From contig JAULSU010000004.1 of assembly GCA_030512335.1 (NCBI GenBank), forward strand, positions 3,968,001 to 4,032,000: 64,000 nt of DNA, given 5' to 3'. Position 1 is the first letter of the stretch. The number at the start of each line of letters is the position of its first letter. Under the pieces are notes generated by a model. It had not been told where the DNA came from, made no database searches, and was given only the letters and a program-made list of their open reading frames with translations. A program made the position numbers and the translations under genes. This DNA is from Immersiella caudata (Eukaryota > Ascomycota > Sordariomycetes > Sordariales > Lasiosphaeriaceae). Shown one piece after another: positions 1-12,014 of this stretch.

Positions 1-132
1 CTTCGCCTCCAAAGAAGACAACCAAAAGGGCTCGTTCCCTTCCCCTTCGTTCTGTGGCTGAGAATGCTCCCCACTGGCAGCGTAATCCACATTTGTTTGT
101 TGCTGTTGCAGCGCTCCACCACCCTCAGCCAT
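1..132 (-). CDS. Partial hypothetical protein, N-terminal 44 residues (cut by left edge)
   Basis: On the minus strand an ATG at 132 opens a frame that runs without a stop to base 1. It reads MAEGGGALQQQQTNVDYAAS, then continues polar to FWLSSLEAK at the edge. The composition (Gly/Gln/Ser/Asn, no hydrophobic segment) suits a disordered N-terminus of a larger nuclear or cytosolic protein. No domain is visible and I do not recognise the family. The ATG is followed by G, a reasonable start context. A chance frame of 44 codons is quite possible in GC-rich DNA, so confidence is low. The neighbouring MSB2 gene is on the same strand. Confidence 0.35.
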   Translation of the reverse strand, partial: MAEGGGALQQQQTNVDYAASGEHSQPQNEGEGNEPFWLSSLEAK

Positions 133-1442
133 GACGACATCGACGCCGTACGACACCGACACGGCGCGATTGATGACCCGTCGCGTATCTCTCAGGCCAA
201 AATGATGAAAGTTAGCTCTCAGCCGCAGCCGCACATGGTCGCCGTCTGATGTTTGAAACGGCCGAGGAATTGAGTTTGCGAATATTCGAAAAATGTGCAG
301 CAGCCACCAGCAGCGCTTGCGGCCTGAAGGTTAAGGTACCCCGACGATCGCATCGCTTAAAAGCAAAGGGAAGTAGCGCCGCCGCCCTTTGACGTCTGCA
401 GGTTGAACTGCATTAGGTGGGCTAGCAGCCAATAGTGTCAACCGAGCTTGATGCGATCGGCGCTACCGACTCACTCACGTCAACTGCAGTTTTAGCCCTG
501 AAAAGAACGGGATGGTTCTGAACAACCACTAATGTTGTCTCAACCATCACCACACTGAGACAGACAACTGAAGGCTACCGGGCCACATCACGTAACGTCA
601 TTCATCAGACAAGTCTTGGAATCCAGGCCGGTTTCTCTATTCCAGATGTCGCAATATAGCCATAGCCATCTAACTACAACATCATTACAACACCCCAGAA
701 CAAAAGAGATCCGTATAGATGGTTATTTCATGGTCTTGTCCGCCCAGCTTTGACTGCAACGTGCCTAATCCATCCCGTCTCAGAGATCCAAAAAAACACA
801 CCTCACTCCTATTTTCCAACGTTGCAGAACAGCGAGCACGTTGCAATCCAAGCCGGCGCGAACCCGTGCCGTTTTCCACTTCGACCACCCGTCGTCTCCC
901 TCTTTTCACATTCCCTATGCAAATCTCCCCCGCACGAGGAGCGTTTCCTGTCCATCCAAGACGGGCAGCGCATCCGCGCCTTGACGCCCCCTTCTCTCCA
1001 AGAATAATTAAATAATAAAAATGCCTAAAACACCAGGTCCCAGGCCAGCAAAAGGTGGGCCTGGGCCCCTTTTCATGGTGCTAGGGCTGTGTAATCAAGA
1101 CGGCAAGGCGCTCAACAGCAAGCCAAGTCCGTTGGTCGAAGCGTAATACAACAAACAGGTAAAAAAAAAACACACAAAAAGGTCCAAGTCGGGTAGGGGC
1201 GTCATGTCGTCTCGCGCCGTCTTGGTCATCTATGGAGGAGGGTTGTCCGGTTTTTGTCGGGTTCGTCGGGATGAATGTAGGTTGGCGGGTCAGCCCCATC
1301 TGGAAAAAAAAAAAGGACAAATGCGTTGCTGGTTGTGAGAAATGACCAGCAGGGGTATCGAAGCGTAAGAAAAGAGACTGCCGGTTTGCAGGGTCGTCGT
1401 AGACATGGGACGGGGTATCTTCGCTGTGGCCAAGGATCTTTA
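133..1442. other. Intergenic, 1.3 kb
   Basis: Holds the presumed 3' untranslated region of the MSB2-like gene and the 5' region of the edge-truncated frame. A/T runs occur near 1005-1020, 1160-1180 and 1300-1315, the last two as T-tracts on the transcribed minus strand. No reading frame here resembles a protein family and no RNA gene was seen. Confidence 0.6.
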
Positions 1443-3473
1443 TCAGTTCCAGCCAAGGGAGTTCTCCGCTGCGACAGGTGCCGAGATGTACTGCGTGCGT
1501 GCTGAGTTGTTCATCCCGCTCCTACCGCTCCCATGGCTGTCTCTTCCTCCCGCAATCGCACCACCGCTACCGCCGTTTACGCCACCATAGCCGGTGAAGT
1601 CTCTGCTCAGCAATGCGCCACCCATGAGGGCAGGGCTAGGCGTTTGCCGCATCTCGGACGAGTTATTGCTGATAGAGCTTGCTCGGCGGTGGGCTTGCTT
1701 CTTCTTCTTGTACCGGCGAGCAATCACAAACATGACGGCACCGTAGGCGGCGGCCACGAAGACAGAGCTGCCAATAATAGCTGCTGTAGTGCCTGACTGA
1801 GCTGGTGTCTTGGTGTCAGTGTTGGCGGGGTTGAACGGGTCGTTGCCGGATCCGCTGCCACCACCGCCTGGCGATCCAGAGCCGCCTCCACCAGCAACTT
1901 CGTCCACATATGACCCGATGGTGATGTCAATAGCTGGGTTAATCTGCTTGGTGAAGTTGTAGGTGAGAGTGTCGGGGTTATTGTAAAGAGGCGAGTTTGG
2001 CGCCTTGACGTACACCCGCAGCGATTCTACCAAGTTGTTCGGGAAACTGACAATGGCAAGCGTCGTGATGAAGCCCATCGATGCACCGGTATCCAGAGGA
2101 ATTAGCTTGCGCATCTGGATCTTTGCTAGATCTTCGCCGACAGCATAACCCAAAGCATCCGGAAGGAGTTGGAAGATCTGGGCAGCGGCCTTGGTATTCG
2201 CAACGACGAACGGATAATTGTATCCCTCAAGCAGACCGATCTGGATAAGCGTGGTGTCAGGAGGCTGCGGCTGGTTGCCAGCGTCGGCCGGCGTGATGGC
2301 CTTGGGGTAGGCTGACGGAATGCCCGTAGCTGTAGTGGGTGCCAACCCTCCCGAAACGGTCGTTGAAGTCGGATCAACAAGAATTGTCGTCGGGAGCCAC
2401 GACTCGGAGTTCGTAGTGCTGCCGAGCTGAGGAATGCTGGTAACTCCGCTAGGATCATCCGACGGGGTCGGGGTAGGGTCTGGGATGGTGCTGTTGGATG
2501 TGCTGTTGGTGAGAGGAGGGGGGTTCGGGGTAATTGTGAACGAAGACGGGGGTGGCGTCACTGTGCCCGAGGTCCCTGATCCAGGGGGCGGAGTCGAGCT
2601 GGGCGGAGGAGGGGGCTCTGTGGTGTTGGAAATCGGAGGCGGCTCGACAGTGGTGGAAGATACGGGCGGAGGGGTCGGCTCAGTCGGCTTGTCAGTCGGC
2701 TCAGTAGGCTCCGCCGTCGAAGTGACAATCCCAGTTCCCGGAGGCGTAGAGTCTGGAATCGTGACCAGCGTCGAGGTTGGCGGAAGCGGCTCGTCGGGGA
2801 TCGTGGTCGCGTTCTGGACCGGAGGGAGCACGCTCGTGATTACAGAGACAACCTCGCTGATGATCGATTCGATGGGCTCGAGGGGGTTCGCAGTTGTCGT
2901 GGGGGTCGCAGTTGTCGTGGGCGTGGTGGACTCGCTAACAACGCCAGTCGGGGCAATCACGATACCGGTGCTCGAGGTGGTCGTTGTCGGGGCCAGGGAA
3001 ACGGGTGCAGAATCGGACGCTGGGTCGGGCTCGGAAGTCGGCGGCTTCGAGATCGGTATCGCAGGACCTTCGGATGGCTGAGCGCTGGGTTGTTGGCTGG
3101 GCTGTTGGCTCAACGGCGCATCCGACGTGAGTGTAGGTTCGGGGTTCGTGCCATTGCTCTTGCCAAGCGTGGGGCTCGGTGGAACGAAGACGGTGCTCTG
3201 GATAACAACTGTCGTCACTGCTGCCGCAACACTGGGGAACGGCAGATCGGTCAAGCTGTCGATCAGATCCGAGAGGTTCGACTGTCGCTTTGTTGGCGTG
3301 GAAGACGCATCTTCCGAGCTTGGGGCGGGGCTGTCCAACGAGGTGATCGTGGCATTGGAGTACTGCCGCTTGACGTGCCGGGGGAAGTATATTCTCCTCG
3401 GTTCTTGCGCCTCATGGCCGGCCACAGACGCGGCCGCCACCAGAGTGGCGACCAAGGCCGAGGTTGTTCGCAT
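1443..3473 (-). CDS. MSB2: MSB2-type signalling mucin, single-pass membrane sensor
   Basis: Single-exon gene of 676 residues. It starts with a signal peptide (about 1-19, ALVATLVAAASVAG core). Kex2-like KR sites follow near residues 35 and 63. A long Ser/Thr/Pro-rich mucin region spans about 65-420. A globular membrane-proximal domain holds the block IQIGLLEGYNYPFVV and an NQIFQ-like AAQIFQLLPDALGYAVG. A Gly/Ser linker (AGGGGSGSPGGGGSGSG) leads to one transmembrane helix at about 564-585 and a basic RRYKKKK start to a tail of about 91 residues. This layout matches fungal Msb2, known to act upstream of Cdc42 and the Kss1/Fus3-type MAPK cascade in surface sensing. The extracellular part is probably heavily O-glycosylated and shed. 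It could be another WSC-less mucin, but the membrane-proximal block favours Msb2. Confidence 0.8.
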   Translation of the reverse strand: MRTTSALVATLVAAASVAGHEAQEPRRIYFPRHVKRQYSNATITSLDSPAPSSEDASSTPTKRQSNLSDLIDSLTDLPFPSVAAAVTTVVIQSTVFVPPSPTLGKSNGTNPEPTLTSDAPLSQQPSQQPSAQPSEGPAIPISKPPTSEPDPASDSAPVSLAPTTTTSSTGIVIAPTGVVSESTTPTTTATPTTTANPLEPIESIISEVVSVITSVLPPVQNATTIPDEPLPPTSTLVTIPDSTPPGTGIVTSTAEPTEPTDKPTEPTPPPVSSTTVEPPPISNTTEPPPPPSSTPPPGSGTSGTVTPPPSSFTITPNPPPLTNSTSNSTIPDPTPTPSDDPSGVTSIPQLGSTTNSESWLPTTILVDPTSTTVSGGLAPTTATGIPSAYPKAITPADAGNQPQPPDTTLIQIGLLEGYNYPFVVANTKAAAQIFQLLPDALGYAVGEDLAKIQMRKLIPLDTGASMGFITTLAIVSFPNNLVESLRVYVKAPNSPLYNNPDTLTYNFTKQINPAIDITIGSYVDEVAGGGGSGSPGGGGSGSGNDPFNPANTDTKTPAQSGTTAAIIGSSVFVAAAYGAVMFVIARRYKKKKQAHRRASSISNNSSEMRQTPSPALMGGALLSRDFTGYGGVNGGSGGAIAGGRDSHGSGRSGMNNSARTQYISAPVAAENSLGWN

Positions 3474-3901
3474 TCTCTATTCAAAGGCTACTCGGCATGC
3501 GATCTCGAATCGAATTTCGGCGGGAGGGCTCGGGAGGATGTAAAGCGGAGAGCGAGGGGAGGAGATCTAGTTCCAATCGGCGTCAGCGCCGGCGAGGCGA
3601 CGGCCCACGGCGACGGCAGCAGTAGCACTCACGGTTGCCAGGAAATATCGTAACGAATGAACTTGACGAAGTTGTCAACGAGCGTGGTCTGTCGATGGTT
3701 GCCCAAGTCAGTCAGCTGTTTCTTCCATCACTTCGCCCCTCGAACGGCTCTGTCGCATGAATGATCTTCGCAGATCGGCTTGGTGTAGGCGGATTTGGTG
3801 GGCCTGGGCCTCGACGTTTTCTCCAATTTGCAATGTCCTGCCTTCCCAGCTGAACCAGCGCTCCCAATCCAAATATACTCACTTTGTTGAGTATGAACTC
3901 G

Positions 3902-3923
3902 CGACACCCAACGCGGGGTGTCG
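3902..3923. repeat. Short perfect inverted repeat
   Basis: CGACACCC (3902-3909) and GGGTGTCG (3916-3923) form an 8-bp perfect stem around a 6-nt loop, about 430 bp upstream of the MSB2 start codon. It could be a protein-binding dyad or a hairpin in a 5' leader. A stem of this size can occur by chance. Confidence 0.4.
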
Positions 3924-6900
3924 TGTTGGTGTTGTTTTATAAATGAGCGACTTGACGAAAAATCGTCAACGGGAAGGTTTCGAAGGGACCTTCACTTTGC
4001 GGAATGTTTCATGACACGGTGGGCATCGGGATCGCGCAGACCCTCCGGAGGTCGTTTCGATTCGCAAAGCAGGGCGGAAAACGGGACCGTTGACAGAACA
4101 CCGAAGGCGTCAACGGGAGGCTAGTCGGGATGGCGTTGAAGAGGACGACGTCGCCAGCGAAGAGGATTGCCGGGATACAGTGGCGGCGGCGGCGGGGGGA
4201 AGGGAGGGAAAAGGAGAGGTGAAGGTGTGAAGGTGAAAACGAGCGGAAAGGCACGACGAAGGACAGCAGAAACAACAGGGACGGACCAACGAACGAGCAG
4301 GGAGGCTGGAAATGGAAGGGGAACGGGGCGGAGCGGCGCAAGGGTGTCAGACCAAGGAGCAAGGAACGAGCAAACGGGATATTACACGAGCCAGGGCAGT
4401 TCGGACGCTGGGAGCCGGGTCCTGCGCCGAAGGGTCCGCTAAGGTCTGAGGTATCTCCACGCTGAAAATTGGGTGTAACGCAACTTGCGGCCTAGCTCGC
4501 CGTAAAAACGGAGGCCCTGAGCAGAAAACTCCACAGCGGCCGTGACACCGCACCCACCCAAGCTGCGGGTCTAGGGGGAGAAACGGGTCCAATACATCAA
4601 TCCATCACTTGGCTTCCTTGACAGCGGGCTTCCAATTTAGCGGGACGGTGGCTCGATCGCGCTCGTCTGTCGCGTCAAGGCCATTCCATTTCATGTCCGT
4701 CATTGTTGCGGCGTGTTCCATCATTTCCTTCCATCATGTCTCCCTCTGCTGCGGTAACTGAACGCGAGGGCGCACCGCGCAGGGCATCACGGAGCACTGC
4801 CATCTCGTGTCTCCGTCTGGAATCCAAGGGGCAACCCACATCGACGTGATGGAATGTGGGCTGCGAGGGGAGGGTGCGAGTGTAACAGTCAGGCACATCG
4901 CCTCAACTGGGCCCTGGGGACAACAGGCACGAGCGGCCGTTAGTGGTGGATCGTGCTGCAGTGCTGGGGGGCTACCGGCGGGCGCGCTGTTTAAGATTAC
5001 GGGTGCCATCCAAAGGGGCAAGTGGGAAGAGGAAGGTGTGGAAAGTGGCGCATGGTCCGGGCCTAAATTTGGGAACCTGCGGGTATCCAGTACTTCCGAC
5101 AGCCGCAGCCGCACCCGCTGCGGCGAAGTACCCCAGACGCCTACGGGTGGAATCAAAGGAGCGCTCCACCATGAGCGGGGCTTTAGGCCCATGATTGGGC
5201 GACAGTTGACGGACTGCCGCCATGGACGATTTCTCCATTGACCCCAGGGCGGATGGAGTGGCTCGAATTGACGAACACTTCGAGACAGACAGCGCTGCTT
5301 GACCAGCGCAGAGAAACGCCCAGCTCGCGAGTGGGCGCCACGACGATACCAGCGCTGCAAAAGGCTTTCCAATGTCTTGCTCTTGCTGCGAGATCTCACA
5401 ACAGCCCCGATGAAGAAGCGACCAAAGACAGGGCGCCGCCGACGACGAACACGTGTGTGACACGGGCCACGGCTGCCAGGGCATCTCCTATTGATGCCGT
5501 ACATACGCAGGATGCATTCTGACCCTGAAGCACTTCAGCTTTCGCTGCCATTCGATGCAATCGTCGGCCACCTTCGGTCTCGGGGCGTCGTATTTCGCTC
5601 GTCCGTCGCCCGTCGTGCTAGGGCTGGTGCAGCTTACGCACACTCGGAATTCCACCATCAGAGCCCGGCCACCGTTCGCCAGTTTCAATCACCTCATCGC
5701 AGCGTCGCATCGTAGCCGAACGCTCGACCACAGAAGATACCAAAAGTGTCCAGACGGAGACCCCATCCAAAGGGACTCCTTGACAAGAAATGCCTCCCTT
5801 TTCAGCACATCATGTGCCCTCTGCAAACCTGCTGCCCAGGTGCGGGGAAGGGGTGTCTCTGGAAAACCTGTGTTCACCTCAGCGGAGCCCTCCCCTCTTC
5901 AGCCGAATATGAATTAATTCACATTAATCTATTCCGTCCTCTCAGATCTCGCAGAGCTGCAGCGTGTGCAGCGCGGGCAGCATATGTCAGGAGCGAATAT
6001 AGGGCGCCGGGCGGGAACGGAAGGAATCGATTGATTCACCCATAACGGTGGCTGTCGCAAAACGGAGCTGTCGGTCCCCCTAGTCGGCTCGCATGAGAGT
6101 CGAAATTCGAGCCTGGAATTCTCGATCAGCGCATTGAGCCCGTTGAAAGCGTGGCTCCACCGCGTTCTGGGGAAGTGAAGATCGTTGACTTCTTCGGCAA
6201 CGGCACATCATCCCGAGGGTCCTTCCAACCACGCAGAAGCAATGCGAACGTGTCTCAGTCGATGATCTCTCCCAGTCGGGTATCTACGATTGCTTCACCC
6301 ACCGCGTCGCCTCTTGACATTTGACCCAAAACACTATTGTGTCGTCATTTTAGCCCACCAAACCAGTGAGCATGACCTCAACCGCTTCGTCGGGTTCCCA
6401 TAGATTGTTTGGCGCCGTAGGGTTGCTCGAGTGGGCCAGATTGACGGAGTTGACGCCCGCAGGGCTGCTCGGTGCGGCTCACGAAGGCCTGGCCGTTGAG
6501 ACCCAAACCATACATCTTCAGGAACCACTCTCACTTGGTCAGACGGGAAATGACAAGCAATTTTGATGCCTTGGGTTGTTGATGTTCCCCAAGGCCAGCA
6601 ATTGGCGGGCCGCTGGCGCACAATGTCACGGTAATCCGCAGCGGATTCCTTGTAAGCGCTGCCGCAACGGCTTGGGCGATTGGCGACATTGAGACGCGTG
6701 TCTTCGGCGAGCGCAGATGAGCCAACCTCACCTTGACAACAGCTTCCTTCATTGCATGGTGCATGCACTCCAGCCATACCACGATTGCGGCACGCTCAAG
6801 CCTCGTGTGAACAGGGCAGACAGCGGATGTCGGCACGCAAAGAGTGTTGTTTCAACTCTAACTTCATCTACCTGAAAATCATGTTTGCGTTCTCTCTCCC

Positions 6901-9900
6901 GTCTTGTTTCGTTTCATCCATGGTGGCTGCCGCGGCAGCAGACGACATGCAGCGACAATTAGCAGGCGAACGAGATGGATGAGTATATGGATAATACTCC
7001 CCTTTAAGCCTCCAGCTTTTGCCTGGCCATGCCGCCGTACAAGTTCGGCTGGAGCCCGATACGATCTGTTTTGTCTTTACTACTAACGAGCCTTTTATAC
7101 GGCCAAGCATGGACTTGGACTGAGGTAGCAGCCCGGACGTGTTCATCGGCAGCGAAGGGCGCGGTAGTTGAAAGTTATCGTCGACAACAATCCCAGCCAT
7201 TCGTGGGCAGGTAATGGGAGGGCCACCATTCATTTGCCATCCCGGCATATCATCACTAGGTGTGAGGGTCTTACCTATCCCTATTATTCTTGGTTCGCGC
7301 GGCTAAAGATTACAACAGCAAATTCTCACACTACATCGAACCCGGGACTCACCAAGCGGTCTTTGTCCTGGGTCGGGACCCCAAGATGGCCTCTTGCCTG
7401 TGTACCCGGCGGCAGCGACCACATCTCCTTGAAGGATCCATAGAAACCCACTTCTATCAACGACGTGTCAAATTGTCAAGCCCTCCTTTACCCGGCAGGT
7501 TAGAAAGTCCAGACTCGCGCTCAAAAATCAAGGCGAGCTCGCAAGAAAAGCTAGGGTCTAGACCTCCACAAAGCTGAGACACATGTTGCATCGTGGACGT
7601 CCGCCGGACCAGAACCGCCGACGTCAGCTCCCGGTTTTTCCAATCCCCCCTTTCGGCGTCAACATCCCCGACGATCCGGCCTCCTCTCCCGAAAAGCTTC
7701 GGGCAGGCAGCAAGTGTCATTCCTTCGTCATCAACGCCCCTCGCCGCCCCAGCAGTGCAGTTGCATTCTGCAGGCAGCATCGACATACATACAGATGAAG
7801 AAGAAAAGACAAGAAAAGGAAGTCGGAACCGACGCCGCAGCGTCAATGCACCTACCTACCTTCCCTACGCAGTACGTAGCTCTATGTCAACATTGAATGG
7901 ACTAGGAATCCATGGCAAGCTCCGTCCACCACATCCATTGACCACCTACATGCCTTTCCTCCGGCCGCATGCCGATGTCGTGACCGCACGGGATAGGTTC
8001 GTCCCAGCGGCCCTCATTCCGAGCGGCGGGTTGCAAAAAAGAAAAAAAGAAAAAGAGAGACATCAAAACGACACCGCAGCCTCTTTACCTCTACCGAGCT
8101 CCGGTTGGGCCGTTTGCAAAGTGGCGGTAAAGCTCATTGGACGTTAGTTTCTCGCGCTCCGTTCGTTTCATTGGCCTGCTGCGCTGTCTCCAGGCTGGCG
8201 GGATCGAGATCTGGTTTTTTTCTTTCTTTTACACGCACTGCATAAGTCAGGTAGGGTATTTGGGGTTCGGCTGCTCTCGCAGTTCTTGACGACCCCGCGG
8301 GGGTTCGGAAAAGGGGGGTCAAAAATACGTGGAGGGACTCGAGTGGGCGGGTCTGAAGGTATCACGAATCTACGACATATCTTTCAATGGATGGGTGGAT
8401 GGGAGGAGGAAATGCCTTGGATCCCTACTCCGTAGGTGCTTGGACCCTACTTGCCACTTGTCTACGACTGCTATGTGCAGGGCACCCTCACGCATGGCAT
8501 AATGTGCCGTGATCTCTCCTTTTTATTCCTGATGTTTTGTCACTTTGTCGTTGGTCGGTGAGGTGAGGCGGGGGATGGACAGCCGGTACGGATCGGCTAC
8601 GGCGGCAGCCGTGCCGATGCATTGGAGATCCCGACAAGACTCCCCGCTCCCCGCCTCAAGCTTCCGTTCACGATAGAGGCGCCGCTTTGTGTGTATCTGG
8701 AGGTCCGCCCAGAGAAGGACTACCAATTGGGCAAGAGAACATGGAGACTCGAGAAACTTGGAGAGACACGCAGGTATCACTTAAAGCCCAACAGTCTGAT
8801 GCCGCACTGTGTTCTGTGGCAGCCAGGCAGCCAAGCATCCAGTTCGGCCGTTGCTCATTGGCGTATTGTTTGGGCCCCGGTTGGACATTCTTCTTTTCTT
8901 TTTTTCCTTCTTACTCGGAAGAAGAGGCGGGGTCAGACAGGCGCTGCAAGCCTGTCACATCAATTTATCTGGCATGAAGACAGGTTTTGCTTTCTCGAAC
9001 GGTGTTTCGCAGAATTGTGACAGCGCGCCATGCAGGTGGACGGTCGTGCAGATCGGGATTCAGGACAGAACTCTCACTGCTTCTTTGGCTGCCCCCCTCT
9101 CCAGTCATCATCTTCGGGATGACGGGATCCCGGGGTGCTTACCCCCAGAGAGGCGGGATGGGGAAAAAAATGACCGATCCCGGCGCCAGATCTCGTCAAC
9201 CATACTTTTCTTCTTTCCCGCGCTCGATGGGCTCTCGCGTTGCCAACCTACAGCACGTATGGCGTGTGTGGGTATGGTCATTCCCATGGAACAAGGGGGT
9301 AGCCACGGGAGAAGCGGCTTGTTGCTGCAAGTGTGTGTCCCGGGAGGCTGCTTCTGGACTAGATGCATTCAAGGCAGGAAGAGCAGGGTCGCGCGGCTCA
9401 CACTCCCGACGATCTCATCAAGGCGGCGGAAGGGGGGCACGTCAGTGACAAAGATTGAGATCTGACGACAGGATTTGAGGCTGTCTGCCGGCCGTGTGTG
9501 GGAAAGTGTGGTATGCGATGCGGCCGAGGTGATGGTAAAGATGCATCTTTGCTGCGCTGCGTCTGCAGTAGAAGAGTCGTGCTTGCGCCGGCGCCGGACG
9601 CACATCTGACCATGGCAGGGCACTGCGAGGTAGACTAAGCAGACTGGACCACTGGCCGTTGGGTTGCCGTGCCGAGCGCACTGTCTGCGCCCAACCCATC
9701 CACCCATTCCTAACCATCATCGCGAGTGAGCGGCGATCTCGTAGCCCCGCTGATGTGCTGCTTTGGCCCGGTGCTGGACGCCGTCCTCTCCCCTCATTAC
9801 GTGTCCGGCTCATCGTCGGTGACTTTACTTACTCTCCTCCGCTTCATGGGCTAGCGCTGCCAGATTCCCTAAGCACGACTGGCCGATGTGATATCTGATA

Positions 9901-10736
9901 GAAGCGACTGGGCATGCAGCGGTTTGGGCTTGCCAAACAGAGGCAGCTGCTAGCCGGTTTCGTTGACGGGAAATGCCGTGATGGCCGATCTGTCCCCCGC
10001 GCGTTGGCGTCCGCCGCGCTTTAGGCCCCAGATCCTTGCCCCTTTTCGGTTCCTGCGCGCCGGGCGAGACCCTGAACAGATGAAACCGGCCCCGATACTG
10101 CCAGTAATGCCTTCTTGTGCCTGCGGTGGTATAGCGCGAGAGACCGCCACAACGCCTTCTTCGAGACGGAGCCAAGTCTCCTTCTACTCTGGCGGCTTTC
10201 TTTAGCTTGCCTCAAGAAAACGCGGAACTGACGGGCGCCCAGCCATGGTGGGGGAAAGCTTCAGGCGAAGACTAGACAACCGCACCAGCATTTTTCCTTC
10301 TTCTCGGGTCCCACAACATCTGCTGCTCCTACCCTCGCCCCTTCCGCCGCCACAGCGCCCGCATGCTAGCAGCGGTAATGTGTCCTGGCTTGGCGCGTAT
10401 GCAGCACCTTGCTTTCTGCTGCAACTTGCGTTGTGCTGTCCGGTGTGGGCAGCTGTTCGAGGCGTGGAACAAGGAGGTGGGTGGTCGAAGAGGGGGGAAG
10501 GAGAATTCGATGAAGATGAAAAAGGAACAGTCGATGGAACCTCTCCCCACACCTCCTTTTCCCTCTGGTCCGTCCGAAGCTTCCACATATCCCATCTCCG
10601 GGTGGGATGTGATCGCGAGAGCATGCCCATCCCGCGGACAACCCCGCGTCGTCGCCGCCACCGCCAGATCGATTCGCCAGGTACTCCACGTCAGACGCAA
10701 GAGGTGTCATGCGCTTAGTACTGTTCATGTAGGCAG

Positions 10737-10794
10737 CATGTACGTGCCAGTGTGCATGTACGTGCCAGTGTGCATGTACGTGCCAGTGTGCATG
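10737..10794. repeat. 18-bp tandem repeat, three copies
   Basis: The unit CATGTACGTGCCAGTGTG is repeated three times without mismatch (10737-10754, 10755-10772, 10773-10790), followed by another CATGTACG fragment. It lies in the gene-free region about 580 bp upstream of the FKBP start. The unit contains alternating CATGTAC motifs. It looks like an ordinary minisatellite. Confidence 0.85.
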
Positions 10795-11377
10795 TACGCA
10801 GGTTGCGCGCAGAAGGTGCAAAACAGCCAACACATAGCCGCGCTGCCGCCGAACATCGCTCTCGTTGCCGCCACAACAAGAAGGACGCTTCTCACAGGCT
10901 GCCGATACGAAGAAGGATCTCTTCAGAGGCGATTATTTTGGAGACCGGGGATTGTGCTTGTCTGGTCGGGGCAAGTGATCGACAATGCGTATGCCGTTTT
11001 GCTGTTTCTTGGTGCGCATCTCCCAACGGGGGTCCGCAGGACGGGTAGGTAAGTCAGGTAGGCAGATGTTGCGGGAGCATTCGTGGCCCGTAGGTGAAGA
11101 ACCAGGGAAGAAAAGGCCGACTTCCTCCGGGGTGTTCTGATTCGTCCAGCGCTGTCCTCCATTTCTTCTTCTCTTGTATAGATAATGGACGCCTCTTCTC
11201 ACACTCCCCAGGTAGGGCGCACAGGCTAGACGATCGTCCCCTCTTACCATCGAGACATCAGTTGACTCTTTGAAGATACGAATCCTCACTGAGCGAGGTA
11301 GACTTTTCTAGCCCCCCTGCCGGCCACCATCACGTTCCCGTGCCACACGTCTCGCAAACCATCAACCGCCCCCCACC

Positions 11378-12014
11378 ATGGGTGTCAGGAAGACAGTCAT
11401 CGTAACGGGGACGGGGTCGCGGCCACGCCGTGGCCAGACCGTCACCATCGAGTACACAGGCTGGCTGAAAGACGACACTCAGCCAGACGGTCGAGGCGAG
11501 CTGTAAGGATCCCATCACTCGAACGTCGCGAGGTGTGAAGATCTGACACAGTTCCAACCAGGTTTGATTCCTCGGTCGGGCGCGAGGACTTGGAAACCGT
11601 GATTGGAGTAGGCAACCTGATCAAAGGTGAGGTATAGGGAATGAGTCATGGTGTGGCCGACTTGGCTGATATGTTTGGTGCCACTGCAGGTTGGGACGAG
11701 GCTGTACCGCTGATGCGTGTCGGGGAGAGAGCAATTCTAGAGATTACCAGGTGAGTTGGAGACCTTTGGATTCCTCAATGTCATGCCGACATCGCTGACA
11801 TATGAAGTGATTATGGGTACGGAGAAAGGTGAGTAGGGCCAGATGGATCAGAGACAGGCAGAATACGGACTGACAGCAGCGGCAGGGGATTTCGTGGTCA
11901 CATCCCTCGCAATGCGGATCTCATCTTGTGAGTGAGATGTAGCTCCTGAAACTTCCTATTGGCAGGAGCTGATGTCCTTGGAAAAGTGAAGTGTGGCTGA
12001 AAGCCGTCGCATGA
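11378..12014 (+). CDS. FKBP12-type peptidyl-prolyl cis-trans isomerase
   Basis: Six exons: 11378-11502, 11562-11626, 11690-11750, 11808-11828, 11886-11927 and 11987-12014. They give 113 residues, the usual FKBP12 length. All five introns are GT-AG and every phase fits. Family landmarks are VTIEYTGWLKD, FDSSVGRED, GVGNLIKGWDEAVP, SDYGYGERGF and GHIPRNADLIFEVWLKAV. The pocket residues Tyr (EYTG), Phe-Asp (FDSS), Arg (GRED), Trp (GWDE), Tyr (DYGYG) and His-Ile (GHIP) are kept. One Phe of human FKBP12 (GDFVT) is Leu here (EDLET). It catalyses proline isomerization in the cytosol, and the family binds FK506 and rapamycin. It may be a second, diverged FKBP12 paralogue rather than the main FPR1. Exons 4 and 6 are only 21 and 28 nt. 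Confidence 0.9.

Larger units (their letters stand above)
3474..11377. other. Gene-free region, 7.9 kb, upstream of MSB2
   Basis: Both strands were read. The longest open frames (for example a 256-codon minus-strand frame near 4734-5504) are Arg/Pro/Ser-rich, lack any domain, and cannot be joined into a convincing spliced gene. The region holds the MSB2 promoter and 5' leader at its left and the FKBP promoter at its right, a small hairpin at 3902-3923, polypyrimidine stretches, and a short tandem repeat at 10737-10794. No tRNA-like A/B-box pair was found. Long non-coding transcripts or decayed sequence are possible. Confidence 0.55.

Noticed and set aside
2434..3081. 215-codon Gly/Val-rich plus-strand frame
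   Set aside because: Complement of the Pro/Thr/Ser mucin repeats of MSB2, not an independent gene.
4734..5504. 256-codon minus-strand frame in the long gap
   Set aside because: Arg/Pro/Ser/Trp-rich throughout, no domain or signal, overlapped by equally long frames in other phases, as expected in GC-rich non-coding DNA.
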